Source of the DNA: Podocnemis expansa
Lineage: Eukaryota > Chordata > Testudines > Podocnemididae
Direction of reading: 5' to 3'
Assembly: GCA_007922195.1 (NCBI GenBank)
Contig: ML681963.1
Coordinates: forward strand, 132,563,764-132,627,763
DNA length: 64,000 nucleotides
Positions 37,600 through 49,710 of this stretch are shown in pieces; position 1 is the first letter of the stretch, and every line of letters begins with the position of its first letter. The position numbers and the translations under genes are program-made. Below the pieces are notes generated by a model, which worked only from the letters and a program-made list of their open reading frames with translations, made no database searches and was not told the DNA's origin.

Positions 37600-39890
37600 G
37601 AGCTGGTTCTGACTATCTGCTATATTAATTTGCTATATGCATGTATGCGTGCATGAGTGTGTGATGTGAAGTGTACCATGTGACAGGCCATTGTGATGTC
37701 AGAGGTGACCCAACCAATTGCTCCCAAGGATTACTCCCAAGAAGGGAGCAAGGAGCAATTGGTTGAGTCACCCCCTGACATCACAATAGCCTGTCACATG
37801 GGTACATCCACCTACCCCTTCTCTGCCCTCATCTTTTGCCCATGCCCTCTTCCCCACCCCCACCACCTGCCCCTCCCCCACCCACCACTTTTCTGCCCCC
37901 ACCTCCTGCTCCTATCTCCCTTCACCACCCCACTTCCTGCCCCAGCCCCCCACCTCTTGCCACCACCCACCCCTTCTCCACCCCCATCTGCTGCCCATGG
38001 CCCATACTCCAGCTCTCCCCTTCACTGCCCCCATCTCTTGCCCCTGCCCCCAGCCAGCCCTTCAGCACACCCATCTCCTGCCACTGCTCCATTGTTCCTC
38101 ATCCCTCCCTCCACATCTTGTGGGCTCATCCTTCCCCCATTCACACCCTGCACCCCTCAACTTCACTTCTGCCATGCTTCTTACCCTATCCTTCCTTTTC
38201 CCTCTGATGCATATGGTACTGACAAGTGGTTGCACCCCACCTCCTGCCCCCCTTTACAGCTTTCAGCCGTTTCCAATATTTAGCACTGACCCTTCAAACA
38301 TTTGTATGTGGTGCTGACTTGGGGAAGAAACTATAATTCCCCTCCCCCGCCATCATTTTTAATGAGTTACAGCTAGTCTACTATACTAATTTGCTGCATA
38401 CATGCATGAGTGACGTGAAGTGTACCATGTGTGACAGGCCGCTCCCCAAATCCCGTCTGATGTGCCACTGTGACCTCCCAGTTCCCACTCCTGAACCCCA
38501 ATTCACCCTGCTTTGCCAAGTGACCACTCACTCCTGAGTCAGTCCACTCCAGCCTCTTGCGCGCAATCGGTCCCAGGCAGTGGGTATATGCCCCCTGGCT
38601 ACTTGAGGGACAGTTCAGCAGCAAGCACTCCCGGCCCCAGTTACTACACCAGGAGCCACTGTCTTCAGAGATTGGGAACCACTCCCAACCATCACCCACT
38701 CAAGTCTGTCCATTTAACAAAGAAATGGATTGTGCCCAGCCTCCTTCACTCACCCCCCTCTAAAGATCACACCGCTTTAGGTAAAACAATTACTAGTTTA
38801 TTGATCAGATCATAATACTAAGTGAGAATATGGCTAAGCATGGCAGAATCACGTTAAAAGTAAGTCAAGAGAGACCACAAGAAAATAAAAGGCAAAATAC
38901 GCATGCTAACCTAATACTTCTACTTAAACTAACCTCATTGTCCAAACAAGTTCATGCTCAAGGTGTGTGGTTGTTGGATGTTTGCACAGCCAGTCTCTGC
39001 CTGAGGCCAGGCAGGGCCCAGATCTTGCTTGAAGTTGTTAAAAGATGGAGAGTCCCAGCTCAAAAGCCCCTTAAAACTGCCAAATCTCAGTCTTTGTCTC
39101 CCAGCCCCTGAGCCCCTCCCTTTCAGGGCTGAGGTGATTCTTTTGTCTCTTCACAGACACCTCCATTAGCTACCTTTGTCTCTTCCAGGTTCACTGCTAC
39201 TGGGAGAGACCTCTGTCTGTTCCCTTATCCCTGAGCCATAGAAAGCATGTTACATGTTTGTTCACACGTATGAAGTTGTAGGAAACATCATTGAAGAATC
39301 ATGCAGAATAGGTTATTAGCATCCACACAGAAACATTGCATGGTGCAATTGGCAGCAAATTCCAGTGTACAAGTGAACAGGAAAATTGTGTACATCACAC
39401 CATGTGACAAGGCCATTGGTTGAGTGACCTCTGACATCACAATGGCTTAGGACTCTTGGCATGGCACAGATCTATACGTTATTGTAGCTGCATACCTCAT
39501 TGTAATTCATAAGGGCGAAATGGCTGAGGATTTAAAAATTGGACAGTAACAGCCAGTGAAACCCAGGGATGGTTCATTCTGGTGACACAGCTGCCCTTTG
39601 GAACTTAGCAAAATTATAAAGTTCTCAGCTGTGCTTGCAGCTCTTTCCAGTATTTCCCACTGACTTTTCAGACAATTGTCTGTGGAGCTCACTCAGGGAG
39701 GAAACCATAAAGATCTGAAAGTTTACGTGAAGGATATGAACTACCAAGGAAAAGTTTTAGCTGACCCTAGAACTTTTGCAGGAAATGTTATAATTAAAGA
39801 GCTATTAATTGATTTTAAATAAATAAGTATTTCATAAATTCCCTTTTGATTTTTCTCCATCTTTTTTGATGGGTTATAGCTAGTATTTAA
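37600..39890. repeat. Two tandem copies of an unassigned repeat unit
   Basis: Both units begin with a 'tactatactaatttgct' type segment, followed by 'gatgtgaagtgtaccatg' and 'tgacaggccattgtgatg' (37610-37700 and 38375-38430 plus 39400-39450), and both close with 'tttttaatgagttacagctag' / 'ttttgatgggttatagctag' (near 38355 and 39870). The first unit contains a C-rich block (37830-38200). The second is interrupted by a probable solo LTR. I do not recognise the unit. Confidence 0.6.
38430..39399. mobile_element. Probable solo LTR, 970 bp
   Basis: The insert begins TGTGACAGG and ends ATCACA (TG...CA). It is flanked by a 5-bp duplication, CCATG, at 38425-38429 and 39400-39404. The sister repeat unit at about 37673-37690 shows the uninterrupted site ('gtaccatgtgacaggcc'), supporting an insertion. 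No internal retroviral or Gypsy genes are present, as expected for recombination between two LTRs. The family is not named. Confidence 0.72.
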
Positions 39891-41084
<1,194 letters not shown>

Positions 41085-42720
41085 TTGAGTATTGTCCTCA
41101 TGGGTCCTCTTCTGTAGGTGCGGCAGTGCATTTGTGTCTGGAGTAGGAGATCCTCAATAGCAGTGTCTATCAAACTGCACTTGCACACCTCCCCAGCCTC
41201 ATGCAATGTGTGTGAATTACAAACAGCACTGTGCAGTCCGACAGGTCTTATTTCCTTCTCTGTATCGTATGCTTGGAACAGAACCCTTAGCAAAGCCTAT
41301 ATTCTTCTTTCCCTTAGAGACTGCAATAGTCATCTTTCCCTTACATAGCTTGTTTAGATTTCACTTCCCTCTCTTTCCTTTTCTTTCTTTAAAAAAAGAA
41401 AAAAAAGTTTTAGTACAGAATAGGTTTCCTTCCCTACTCTCCTTCCCCTCCACAAAGGGCAGCTATCACCTCACCTTTATGCCAGGGTTCAAGAGGTGTG
41501 TGTCATGTAGACTCATATTCCCCATAAAGGATGGCCATGCACAGTTTATTTGCTGCCTGGGGTCACATCTCTCAGAAGTGCTTCCACTGCCCTCATCTAA
41601 AACCAAAGGCAAGAAAAGACAGGGACATTAGGCTCAAACTGATCCTAAGGGAAAGGTCCCTCCAAGCTGCACTGGATCTGGGATCTCCTTCATCCCCAGT
41701 CAGACCCATAGGGTTGTCAAGATCATCTACCAACCCCCTCTCTCCATGCCTGAACAAATTAAAACTATCTTCTGACAGGGCAGAGAGCCATAAGAGAGTG
41801 GTGCCTTCCTCCGATCCTGAGACACAAATTTTGAGAATGCCATCTCTGGCTAGATCCGTGGAGTCAATGGCTTGTCAGAAAAGGCATGATTCTGCAGAGA
41901 AACAAAGTTCATCAGTCTCTCAAGAGAAATCTGAAGATCATGCCTGAGCAGATCACCAATGGTACTGACCAAAATGAGCCTTCCAGCTCATCTACGGCTT
42001 TGAGACCCTTTCTGGCTTCCAAGAAGACATGGGCATCTACACTGGCACCAATAAAACTGCCAGCATTGACCAAATCATCAGCATCTGTGGAGACATCAAT
42101 ACTGGAAAATCTTTGGCACCAACAAATTTTTTGACACTGAAACTTCTGGTACCAAAAAAGCTCCCGACACTGGCCTCAGTGCTGACAAAACCAGCAGCCC
42201 CCAAAAAATCCTCAGCACCACTTGCTGTCCTTAGCAGTTAATGTACCACAGCACTGTGCTTTACACTGGCACCATTAATGTCATATAGAATCCTAGAATC
42301 ATAGTTTGGAAGGGACCTCATGAGATCATCAAGTCTAACCGCCTGCTAAAAACAGGACCACTCTCACTGAAACTTGAATTCAGACACACCTCAGATCGAG
42401 ACAGAACTTACCACTAGTTTCTCTGTCAGTGGAGTCAAGCTATGCCTCATACTCTTCGGTAGCAACAGCTCTTCCTTTCTCTAGTGGCGTAGAGAAGGAA
42501 GAGGAGTGCGATGAATCCATTGCTCAGCCATCATCAGGACAAATAACACCAGCCTCCTATACACACCCTTCAGCATCTCAAGGAATGCAACCTTAGCAGG
42601 GGCCTTTCTGGACACAGACCTGCATCTGCCTCCCATGGAATTAGATATACTGGGATTTTTCACGTACAGACTTCAGTCTGACAGCCCCACAACACAACAA
42701 ACACAATGCTCTCCATTTAT
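41085..42720 (+). pseudogene. DIRS-3: left terminus and gag remnant
   Basis: 41085-41220 resembles a DIRS left terminal repeat ('ttcttctttgagtattgtcc', compare 'ttcttctttgagcagtgtcc' in DIRS-2). From 41470 a gag-like frame has a Cys/His cluster split by a frameshift (CCLGSH in one frame; KCFHCPHLKP in the next), then the basic RKDRDIRLKLILRERSLQ block and a long Ser/Pro/Thr-rich region to about 42720. RT and recombinase are missing and no right terminus is seen. A CR1 tail is inserted at about 42280. It is the third DIRS subfamily in the window, closer to DIRS-2 than DIRS-1. Confidence 0.7.
42278..42368 (-). mobile_element. CR1 LINE 3' end fragment
   Basis: The + strand reads 'agaatcctagaatcatag', 'ttggaagggacctcatgag' and 'atcatcaagtctaacc', the reverse complement of the well-known sauropsid CR1 3' end with its 'ATTCTATGATTC' terminal repeats. 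It is 5'-truncated, as most CR1 copies are, and lies inside the DIRS-3 gag remnant. Confidence 0.88.
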
Positions 42721-42739
42721 TCCATACTCCTCACACTCC

Positions 42740-43390
42740 CAACCTATAGAGGCTCAGCCCTCATAGACACATATTTGTCCACTATCACCATATTAATATT
42801 AATAAAAAATATGTAATGTGGCATGATCACTCTCTTCTAAGCCTCTGAGGGAGTCACTCTTTTCTAAGCGTTAGAATAGAAAGCCTCTCTGTTCTAAAAA
42901 ATAGGCAAGGAGTCCTGCGGCACTTAAAAACTAACCAATTTATTTATCGCATGAGCTTTCGTGGGAGAAAATCCCACTGTGATGAAGTGGAATTTTCTCC
43001 CATGAAAGCTCATGCGATACATAAATTGGTTAGTCTTTAAGTACCACAGGACTCCTTGCTTATTTTGCTGAACTAGAGTAACATGGCTACCTCTTTGGAA
43101 CTTGACAACATGTAAGTCTCTATTCTAAGTCACTCTCTGTTCTAACTGAGCGTCTCTAAGTCTCTCTCTGTTCTAAGTCACTCTTTGTTCTACGTCTTAG
43201 AACAGAGAATCATAATTTTCTTAGGGAGATCCTGAGGCTAGTTTACAGTGTTTGTGCACCATATTGATGTAAAATATGTGATGTAGTGCTATTACTCTGT
43301 TCCAAGCCCCTGAGAGAGTCCTGATTTTCTTAGATGTTTTCCTTTTAGACTGCAATTGGTAAGTCTAGATCTTTTATTGCCTCAAAAATG
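42740..43390. repeat. Unassigned repeat with 'tctgttctaagtcactct' tandem words
   Basis: Two direct blocks (about 42780-42870 and 43255-43345) share 'caccatattaatattaat'/'caccatattgatgtaaaa', 'tatgtaatgtggcat'/'tatgtgatgtagtgc' and 'cctctgagggagtc'/'ccctgagagagtcc'. Between them are several 'ctctctgttctaagtcact' tandem words and the Penelope tail pair. I do not recognise the unit. Confidence 0.55.
42893..43112. mobile_element. Inverted pair of Penelope 3' tails
   Basis: 42893-42978 is a - strand tail ('aaggagtcctgcggcact' ... 'gagaaaatcccact'). 42981-43112 is a + strand tail ('gaagtggaattttctccc' ... 'ggactccttgcttatttt' and on to 'ctctttggaacttgac'). The two arms are complementary over about 80 bases with a spacer of only a few bases, making a large near-perfect hairpin. 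Confidence 0.82.
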
Positions 43391-43810
43391 TTCCTAACAG
43401 TTCTGATTTTCCTTCATCCCAGTTTTCTTAATGAAGGGAGTTGGTATCAGTTTAGGTATAGACATAGGAGTGGCCTTGGGGAAGCTAGAAGCCAGGGGGA
43501 ATTTCTTGCATAGTTCATGGGTTTACCGTGAGGACGTTGGAACCTATTATGATTCTCTAAAGAACTATATGCTGCATTCCTAAAAGAGAAGTCCAGAGAA
43601 CAGTTTGTAAGGCAAGAAGAAAGACTTCAAGAGAAACCTTTATATATTTTGTTCTAGGAAGCCTGAGAATTCCACTTTGACAGATCTCAGATACAGTGGA
43701 GCTATATGATGCATGGGTAAAGATGGTTTGGGTGGGAGAAAACTTTCTCAGCAGCCACTCCAGGACTGTGAAACTCACTCTCATAGTATCTAAGAACCAC
43801 CTCAGAGCTT
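43391..43810 (+). other. Intron segment between repeats
   Basis: I see no gene. A short - strand frame (43557-43865) runs into the DIRS-2 terminus and is not supported. Confidence 0.5.
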
Positions 43811-44000
43811 CCTGTTCTTCTTTGAGCAGTGTCCCCAGCTGCACCACTTCAGGTGCTTGGGGCACCCTACACCCAGAACCAGAAACTTTTCTTCAGCAGT
43901 GCCCTCAGGGGAGGGGCATGTGCCACCAGCGGCCATGGCTGTTTTCACGTCACTGGTGATGCGCATACCACCCCCCACCCCCCACACTCAGCTCTTCTTC
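43811..44000 (+). repeat. DIRS-2 left inverted terminal repeat
   Basis: Starts 'gttcttctttgagcagtg'. It is complementary to ~49310-49480, for example 'cttcaggtgcttggg' here against 'cccaagcacctgaag' there. The outer part recurs in complement at 49124-49160. A purine-rich tract (44055-44200) follows. Confidence 0.85.
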
Positions 44001-44384
44001 TACAGCCTCTGACTCACGATGGACATCATGGCAGCTCAGGCTGTTCCTTACCTGGGGGGGGGGGAGGGAAATTAAAGAAAAAGGAGAAAACAGAAAGGAC
44101 TGAAGACACGAAACAGAGAAGAAAACAACATACCAAAAAAGAAAAGAAAAAAAAGAAAAGGAAAGGAAAGGAAAAGAGAGAACAGAGAAAAGAAATCCAA
44201 ATGAAAATAAACTGGCAACAGCATGCTGACCAATCTGGGGTTTAAATGCTCCGCTCAGTGTAATGATGTGATACTGGCATCTGATGGCCATAGCAATTGC
44301 ATTTGATGCCTGGGCGAAGGGCACATTTCCCTTAAGTGATCACATTGTAAAACATTGACTTCAAGAACCAAAAAAGAATGAGAA

Positions 44385-45930
44385 ATGAAATTAAAATTAT
44401 TACTTATGGAGGACTCATTGAGACTGCCTTTGGAGTCTGGTCATTTGCCGCTCCTGTCAGATGGGACGCAGAAGTGCTACAACTCTGCTCCGTCCCTGAC
44501 ATATACTAAGAGACCACAACCCTATAATAAATCTGATGGTACCCATGAGGCTTCAAGTCCCTTGGGTACAGATATTGTGAACAGGGAATGCCAAAAAAGC
44601 TCTAAAAAAGAGCACAGGAAGAGGGAGAAAGCCACAGAAAACAAAGTAGCACTGGCTTCTTCCTTATCCAAGGAAGGACACGACAGTGGCAAGGGCTCTA
44701 ACAGCCCCAATGGCTTTCACACTGGTGCTGTTTGCCCCTCCCATGCTGAATGCTATTCCAACAGCACCGGGTATTACAATGCTGACCTTCTTCTCCCCGG
44801 GCCTGATCCTTCTGCTGAGGGCACCTCCCAACAACAATTGCTAATGAATAACCCGGTGCCAGCTCAGACGGATGACAACACCGTGTCTAACTCACTGAAA
44901 GGATCTCCAGCACCAGATGAAGCTCCTAGAAAGCATTTAAGGAAAACTCATTTTTGCAAGTTGTTACATGACCATTCACAGGATTCTCCTCCAATTTCAC
45001 CAGTATTTGGGGTAGAATCCTCACCTAGCCATTTCTCCTCTTCGTCTGTCTCTTCTACGGACAGTACACATTCTGCAGACAATGATGACTCCCTTCCAGC
45101 TCTGGGGACGATCCATCCATGTCCCCAGATCCCATCACAACCTAATAACATGGGATTCACCTGGATGCCTAACCCATGGTTACTAAAAACATCCTTCTCA
45201 ATGCCATGGATGGAGTGGGGGAACTGGACATAGCTCAATCCTTTGCAGGGTATATTGTCAAACTTTCAAATTCCTGCTATGTTTCAGCCTTCTTTACCAT
45301 TTATGGAGCCAACACAGCATGACAGATGTTGTGCCTCAGCAGCAGCAGCCACCTCAGACTAGTACTTCCACCATTGATCAAAAGGGTCCTGCACAGCAGT
45401 GTAGGGCTGACATCTCAAAAGATTTCCAGGAATTATTTAAAAGAGTCGTGGATAGTTTAGAGATCCCAGCCCAGGATGCTTCTTCCAGCCACCACAAAAT
45501 GTACAGAATACTTCAATCTACTGTTTCTAATAAGATTGCCCTGCCTGTGGACAATGGTATAATGGAGCCAGCGAACATGCTATGGCAGACCCCTGCTATG
45601 TCTGCTCCCACAAATAAAAAGACAGATAAGAGATACTTCTTTGCCCCGAAAGGTAATGAGTTTCTCTTTACACATCCCCAACCAAACTCCTTAGTCATCG
45701 AGGCAGCCAATCAAAGATCTAAACAAACCTGTATGAAGTGCTTCCCTGTGGAGAAGGAGGATAAGAAGATGGACCTACTTGGCAGAAAGGTGTGTACAGC
45801 AGTCACGTTCCAGTTGAGGGTTGCGAATTATACAGCGGTGTGTCTAATTATGATCATGACAATCACACCAAGATTGCTGAATTTACTAACTTTATTCCTG
45901 ATGACAAAAAAGAACAATTCATGTCATTGA
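44385..45930 (+). pseudogene. DIRS-2 gag-like region
   Basis: The first frame (44385-45233) starts with a KLKLLLMEDSL block, equivalent to the segment after the Cys/His cluster in DIRS-1. It is Ser/Pro/His-rich and acidic toward its end. The second frame (45319-45930) carries KDFQELFKRVVDSLEIP and then KRYFFAPKGNEFLFTHPQP, the same conserved C-terminal gag block as DIRS-1 'KRKYFVPLKGYEHFYMH'. Two or more frame changes separate them. The Cys/His motif itself is not intact here. These would be RNA-packaging proteins in an active element. Confidence 0.78.
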
Positions 45931-46866
45931 TAAAGGAGTGGCAGCTAATTGCCAGGACGGCACTGCCAACATCGCTGGATGCTGCTCATGCAGCAGCCAG
46001 AACCATCAACAAGGTGGTGGTTATGTAGCATTCCTCCTGGCTCCATTCTACAAGGTTACCCAGACAAATGCAGGCTACGACTGAGGATTTGCCCTTTGAC
46101 AAAGAGAAGCTGTTTGGAGAGAAAACAGATGAAATCATGCACACCTTCAAAGATTCTTGGGCTACTCTCCGCACGCTGGGCTCCTTTCAAAATAAGGGAA
46201 ACCGTGGGATCGAAAAGACCGTTATTTCGAAATGGATGTTTCGAAATAACGGCAATGGGACTGCTGTTTTGAACCGTTGTTTCGAAACAACGGGTCTAAA
46301 GCCGTTATTTCGAAACATCCGTTTCGAAATAACTATCTTTTCGGTGGGGGGGTAGGTTTTACTTTTTCGGAAGGATGATCCTTATTTCGAAAGGACGAGG
46401 TCCGTCCTTTCGAAATAAGGAAACGTCATGTAGACTAAATTTTTTTATTTCGAAATAACAGGTGTTATTTCAAAATAAAAGAGCCGTGTAGACGTGCCCA
46501 ATAAGTTCATGGCCAATCAGAAGTTCAAGATGGTAACATTATCTACTATCCTCCCTGCACCAGAACAAGGAGACTGATTGGCTTCCCTCGACCTGAAGGA
46601 CATCTATTTTCATGTTATCTATCCATCCTGCACACAGGAAATTCCTCAGATTCCTGTTTTTGCACAGACATTACCAGTATACAATACTTCCATTTTGCCT
46701 ATGTGCGGCACCCCAAGTATTCTCAAAACTTATGGCAGTTGTAGCTGCCCATCTGCGGAAGGACAGAATCACTATATTCCCTTACCTGGACATCTTTTTG
46801 ATAAGGGCAAGTTCACATTTCGCAACAATACAGGCAGTAAGAACAACTGAAGACCTGTTTCTCTAG
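45931..46866 (+). pseudogene. DIRS-2 gag end and RT, split by MITE
   Basis: 45931-46175 ends in DEIMHTFKDSWATLRTLG, the gag tail. After the MITE (46178-46499), coding resumes with QKFKMVTLSTILPAP then SLDLKDIYFHVI (RT block with first catalytic Asp), HRKFLRFLF, FCLCAAPQVFSKLM and IFPYLDIFLI. The fourth position of the YxDD motif is changed (Y-L-D-I), so this RT is catalytically dead as well as frameshifted. The stretch that normally joins gag to this RT block is missing, which suggests a deletion at the MITE insertion. Confidence 0.78.
46178..46499. mobile_element. TTCGAA-rich palindromic MITE (copy 4)
   Basis: About 320 bp packed with 'ttatttcgaaat' and 'tttcgaaac' palindromes. The right end reads 'gtgtagacgtgccc', like the termini of the other copies. 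The left terminus is degenerate or truncated. It sits inside DIRS-2 coding sequence. Confidence 0.75.
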
Positions 46867-47199
46867 GGCTCACAGTAAACCATGAGAAATCTGTTATGTG
46901 TTCTGCACAAGAGATACACTTCGTAGCAGCTCGAATCCACACACAGCCAGCCAGAGCTTATCTCTCTCAGGAAAGATTTGAAAACATAAAATGATTAGCC
47001 TGCACGATCCAGGACTCTCCAACTATATCTGTGCGCACCTGCATTCAAATGCTCGGCCATGTGGTGGCAGCAACTTACATTGTACATCACACCAGACTCC
47101 ACATGTGTCCTCTGCAGTTGTGGTTTCTGGAACAACTCAGGATACACGGCTCCTCTCCTCACCGCATGCTACACATTCTGAATACCGTGAAAGACACTC

Positions 47200-48060
47200 T
47201 AACCTGGTAGATGAAAGGAGACAATTTACTTCAAGGAGTCCCTTTCACAGTTCAGGATTCGCTGACACTGATGACCACAGATGCCTCCCTGATAGGATGG
47301 AGGGTGGTCACACTTACTTTATATGACAACCCAAGGCAGATGGTCCACACAAGAAAAGACCCTACACATAAATCTTCTAAAGTTCCATGCAGTTTGAAAG
47401 GCAAGCAGTCATTTCCTGCCAATTCTATCCGGAAAGTCTGTGAAGATCAGCATAGACAGTATAGCATGCATGTTTTACATCAACCATCAGGGTGGAGCTC
47501 ACTCTCAAGCCCCATGCCTAGAAGCAATGAAACTCTGGGAGTGGTATATCAATCACAGTGTAACCATCTCAGCCTTATACTTACCTGGAAAGGACAATGC
47601 TAAGCAGGACATTCAAGGACTCCCACGTGTGGGCAATTCAAGGAGATACAATCCATCAAATCTTCAGGATATGGGGTTTTCCAACTATAGACCTATTTGC
47701 CACTCCAGTGAACAGAGAATGTACACAGTTTTGTTCCTGAGCGGGACTGGCCAAGGGGTCCATGGGGGATGCATTTTTCCTCAGTTGGGGCCACATGCTC
47801 CTTTACACCTTTCCCCCTCTACCCATGATCATGAAAACCATCTGAAAGATCCACCAAGACAGGGCCCGTGTGATCCCAGTAGCACCACGGTGGCCCAGAC
47901 AAAGCTGGTTTACCTGTTAAGCATGTCGACAAAGCCAGCAATCATCCTCCCTCTGGTCCCAGATTTCCTATCCCAAAACAACAGAAAGACATTACATACC
48001 CATCTGGACAGACTCCATCTCTCAGCCTGGTACCTCAATGGTTCGATAATGTAGAATCAC
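47200..48060 (+). pseudogene. DIRS-2 RNase H region
   Basis: The frame at 47211-47603 has LMTTDASLIGWR, typical of the RT/RNase H junction (T-D-A-S). The frame at 47440-48054 has IACMFYINHQGGAHS and LWEWYINHSVTISALYLPGKDN, the RNase H C-terminal blocks ('YIN.QGG.hS'; 'LPG..N'). It is equivalent to 21610-22050 in DIRS-1, with frame changes. No function is expected. Confidence 0.78.
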
Positions 48061-48167
48061 AATGTTCTGACCCTGTGCAACACATCCTCTTAATTAGTAG
48101 AAGGCCTGCAATGAGATGTACTTACCTCCAAAAATAGTATCATTTTTCCATCTGGTGCTCACAATGA

Positions 48168-49060
48168 ATGACTGATCTCACAAGGGCTTCTATTCCAAAT
48201 ATTCTTGAATATCTACTATACCTGAAAGAAACAGGAGTAGTGCTGAGCATGCTCTGCGTCCATCTTGCAGCACTTTCCACATTTCGTCTCCTGATTCATG
48301 ATTCATCATTATTTGCACATCCAGCCGTGAAGCATTTTGTGATGGGCATCCAAAATATATATCCGCAAGTCAGGTCTCCAACCCCAGAATGGGATTTAAC
48401 ATTGGTGCTCAAGGCACTCATGAAGCCTCTTTCAGGCATTTGGTGACAAGTTCTTTCCTCCACCTATCTATGAAAGTGGTGTTTCTTATTGCAGTTACAT
48501 CTGCAAGGCACATGGGAGAGCTAACTGCACTCATGGCTCATCCCCCCATACAGTTTTTCACAAAGACAAGGTTTCTCTCCATCCACACCCTAAGTTTTTA
48601 CCAAAAATAACATTGTCATTCCATTTAAACCAGACTATACACCTCCGTATTTTTTTCCCCAAACCACACACTAACCCACAACAGGCCACATTGCATACTC
48701 TGGATGTTAAGTGGGCATTGGCCTTTTATCTGGACAGAACTAAACCTTTTTGAAAAACTCCTAGACTATTTGTATCTACAACTGAACACTCACAAGGCGA
48801 ACCTGTTTCTAAGCAAAGATTATCAAAGTGGATTTCCACGTGCATACAAACTGCATACACTCTATCAGGGAGAATACCCCCTTGAAACATCCATGCACAT
48901 TCAGCCAGAAGCGTAGCTACGTATGCAGCCTTTCTGAGAAATGTCCCTATCTCAGAGATATGCCAAGCTGCGTCCTGGGCCTTGGCAGATACCTTTGTCA
49001 AGCATTATGCTATAGAGCAATACTCTAATTTCGATACTTCTGTAGGCGAAGCAGTATTAA
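48168..49060 (+). pseudogene. DIRS-2 tyrosine recombinase
   Basis: 48168-48446 carries ILEYLLYLKETGVVLSMLC and VHLAALSTFR, the N-terminal core-binding part. 48389-48610 carries LSMKVVFLIAVTSARHMGEL, the first catalytic-Arg region (compare KVAFLVVIRSARRVSEI in DIRS-1). 48890-49030 carries a degraded C-terminal part with ATYAAFLRNVPISEICQAASW and ADTFVKHYAI, ending with the catalytic-Tyr block. Several frame shifts. The C-terminal H-x-x-R is not clearly preserved. Confidence 0.78.
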
Positions 49061-49123
49061 AATCTATGAATGGTACAGATCTGAAACTCCAGCCTCCAAT
49101 CCAGGGAACTGCTAAACAATCAC

Positions 49124-49240
49124 CTGAAGTGGACCAGTCGGGGACTCTGCTCAAAGAAAAAGTGAGTGTTACTTACCCTTATGCAGTAGTCTAGGTTCTT
49201 CAAGATGTGTGTCCCCAACATGCTCCACTACCCACCCGCC
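49124..49240 (+). repeat. DIRS-2 internal complementary region
   Basis: 49124-49160 matches the complement of the left terminus (43811-43850). 49155-49234 matches the complement of the outer right terminus (about 49435-49506); for example 'gttcttcaagatgtg' here against 'acatcttgaagaac' there. Confidence 0.88.
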
Positions 49241-49289
49241 TCCCCTCTGCTTCGGAGTATACATACTTATCCATATATTCTTTGTCTCC

Positions 49290-49506
49290 GTTGGTAGAGA
49301 GGGAACTGAGGGATTGGGTGGGTGTTGTGCGCATCACAAGTGGCATGAAAATGGCCTTGGCTGCTGGTGGCATGTGCCCCTCCTCTGTGGAAAATTTTCT
49401 GGTCCTGGGTGCAGGGCGTGCCCAAGCACCTGAAGTGGAGCATGTCAGGGACAAACATCTTGAAGAACCTTGGCTACTGCACAAGGGTGAGTAACACTCA
49501 CTTTTC
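49290..49506 (+). repeat. DIRS-2 right inverted terminal repeat
   Basis: Contains 'gcgcatcacaagtggcatga', 'ggtggcatgtgcccctcc' and 'gtgcccaagcacctgaagtg', all complementary to the left repeat. The outermost ~45 bases are matched only by the internal complementary region. Overlapping frames on both strands in this stretch are artefacts of the inverted repeat. Confidence 0.85.
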
Positions 49507-49534
49507 AATTCCAAGTGGAGAGTTCTTTTAGGTT

Positions 49535-49672
49535 TCCAAAGGGACAGCTATGTTAGTCTAGTCCAGCAAAAAAACAGCAAGGAGTCGTGTGGCACTTTGA
49601 GACTAACAGATTTATTTTTTGCATGAGAAAATCCCACTTCCTCAGATGCCACACAACTCCTTGCTGTTCTTT
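49535..49672 (-). mobile_element. Penelope 3' tail (copy 5)
   Basis: Reads 'gtttccaaagggacagc' ... 'aaggagtcgtgtggcact' ... 'agactaacagatttattt' ... 'gagaaaatcccacttcctc' and closes with 'tgccacacaactccttgctg', which is itself the inverted start of the tail. So it is another small inverted arrangement. Confidence 0.75.
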
Positions 49673-49710
49673 TAGGTTGTCTCACCTTTTCACTATGTTA
49701 CATTTTATAG

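Larger units (their letters stand above)
43811..49506 (+). mobile_element. DIRS-2: structurally complete DIRS retrotransposon
   Basis: A 5.7-kb element with inverted terminal repeats (left ~43811-44000, right ~49290-49506), gag, RT, RNase H and tyrosine recombinase remnants in the right order, and an internal complementary region at ~49124-49240. Termini and coding sequence are clearly a different subfamily from DIRS-1. RT is split by a palindromic MITE with loss of part of the domain, and all genes have frame changes, so it is inactive. Same strand as PDE3B. Confidence 0.9.

Noticed and set aside
37693..38317. Pro/His/Ser-rich frames up to 196 codons
   Set aside because: Translation of a C-rich repeat block, with all three frames open for compositional reasons.
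43950..44324. Phe/Ser-rich - strand frame and Lys-rich + strand frame
   Set aside because: A purine-rich tract after the DIRS-2 left terminus, without a recognisable protein family.
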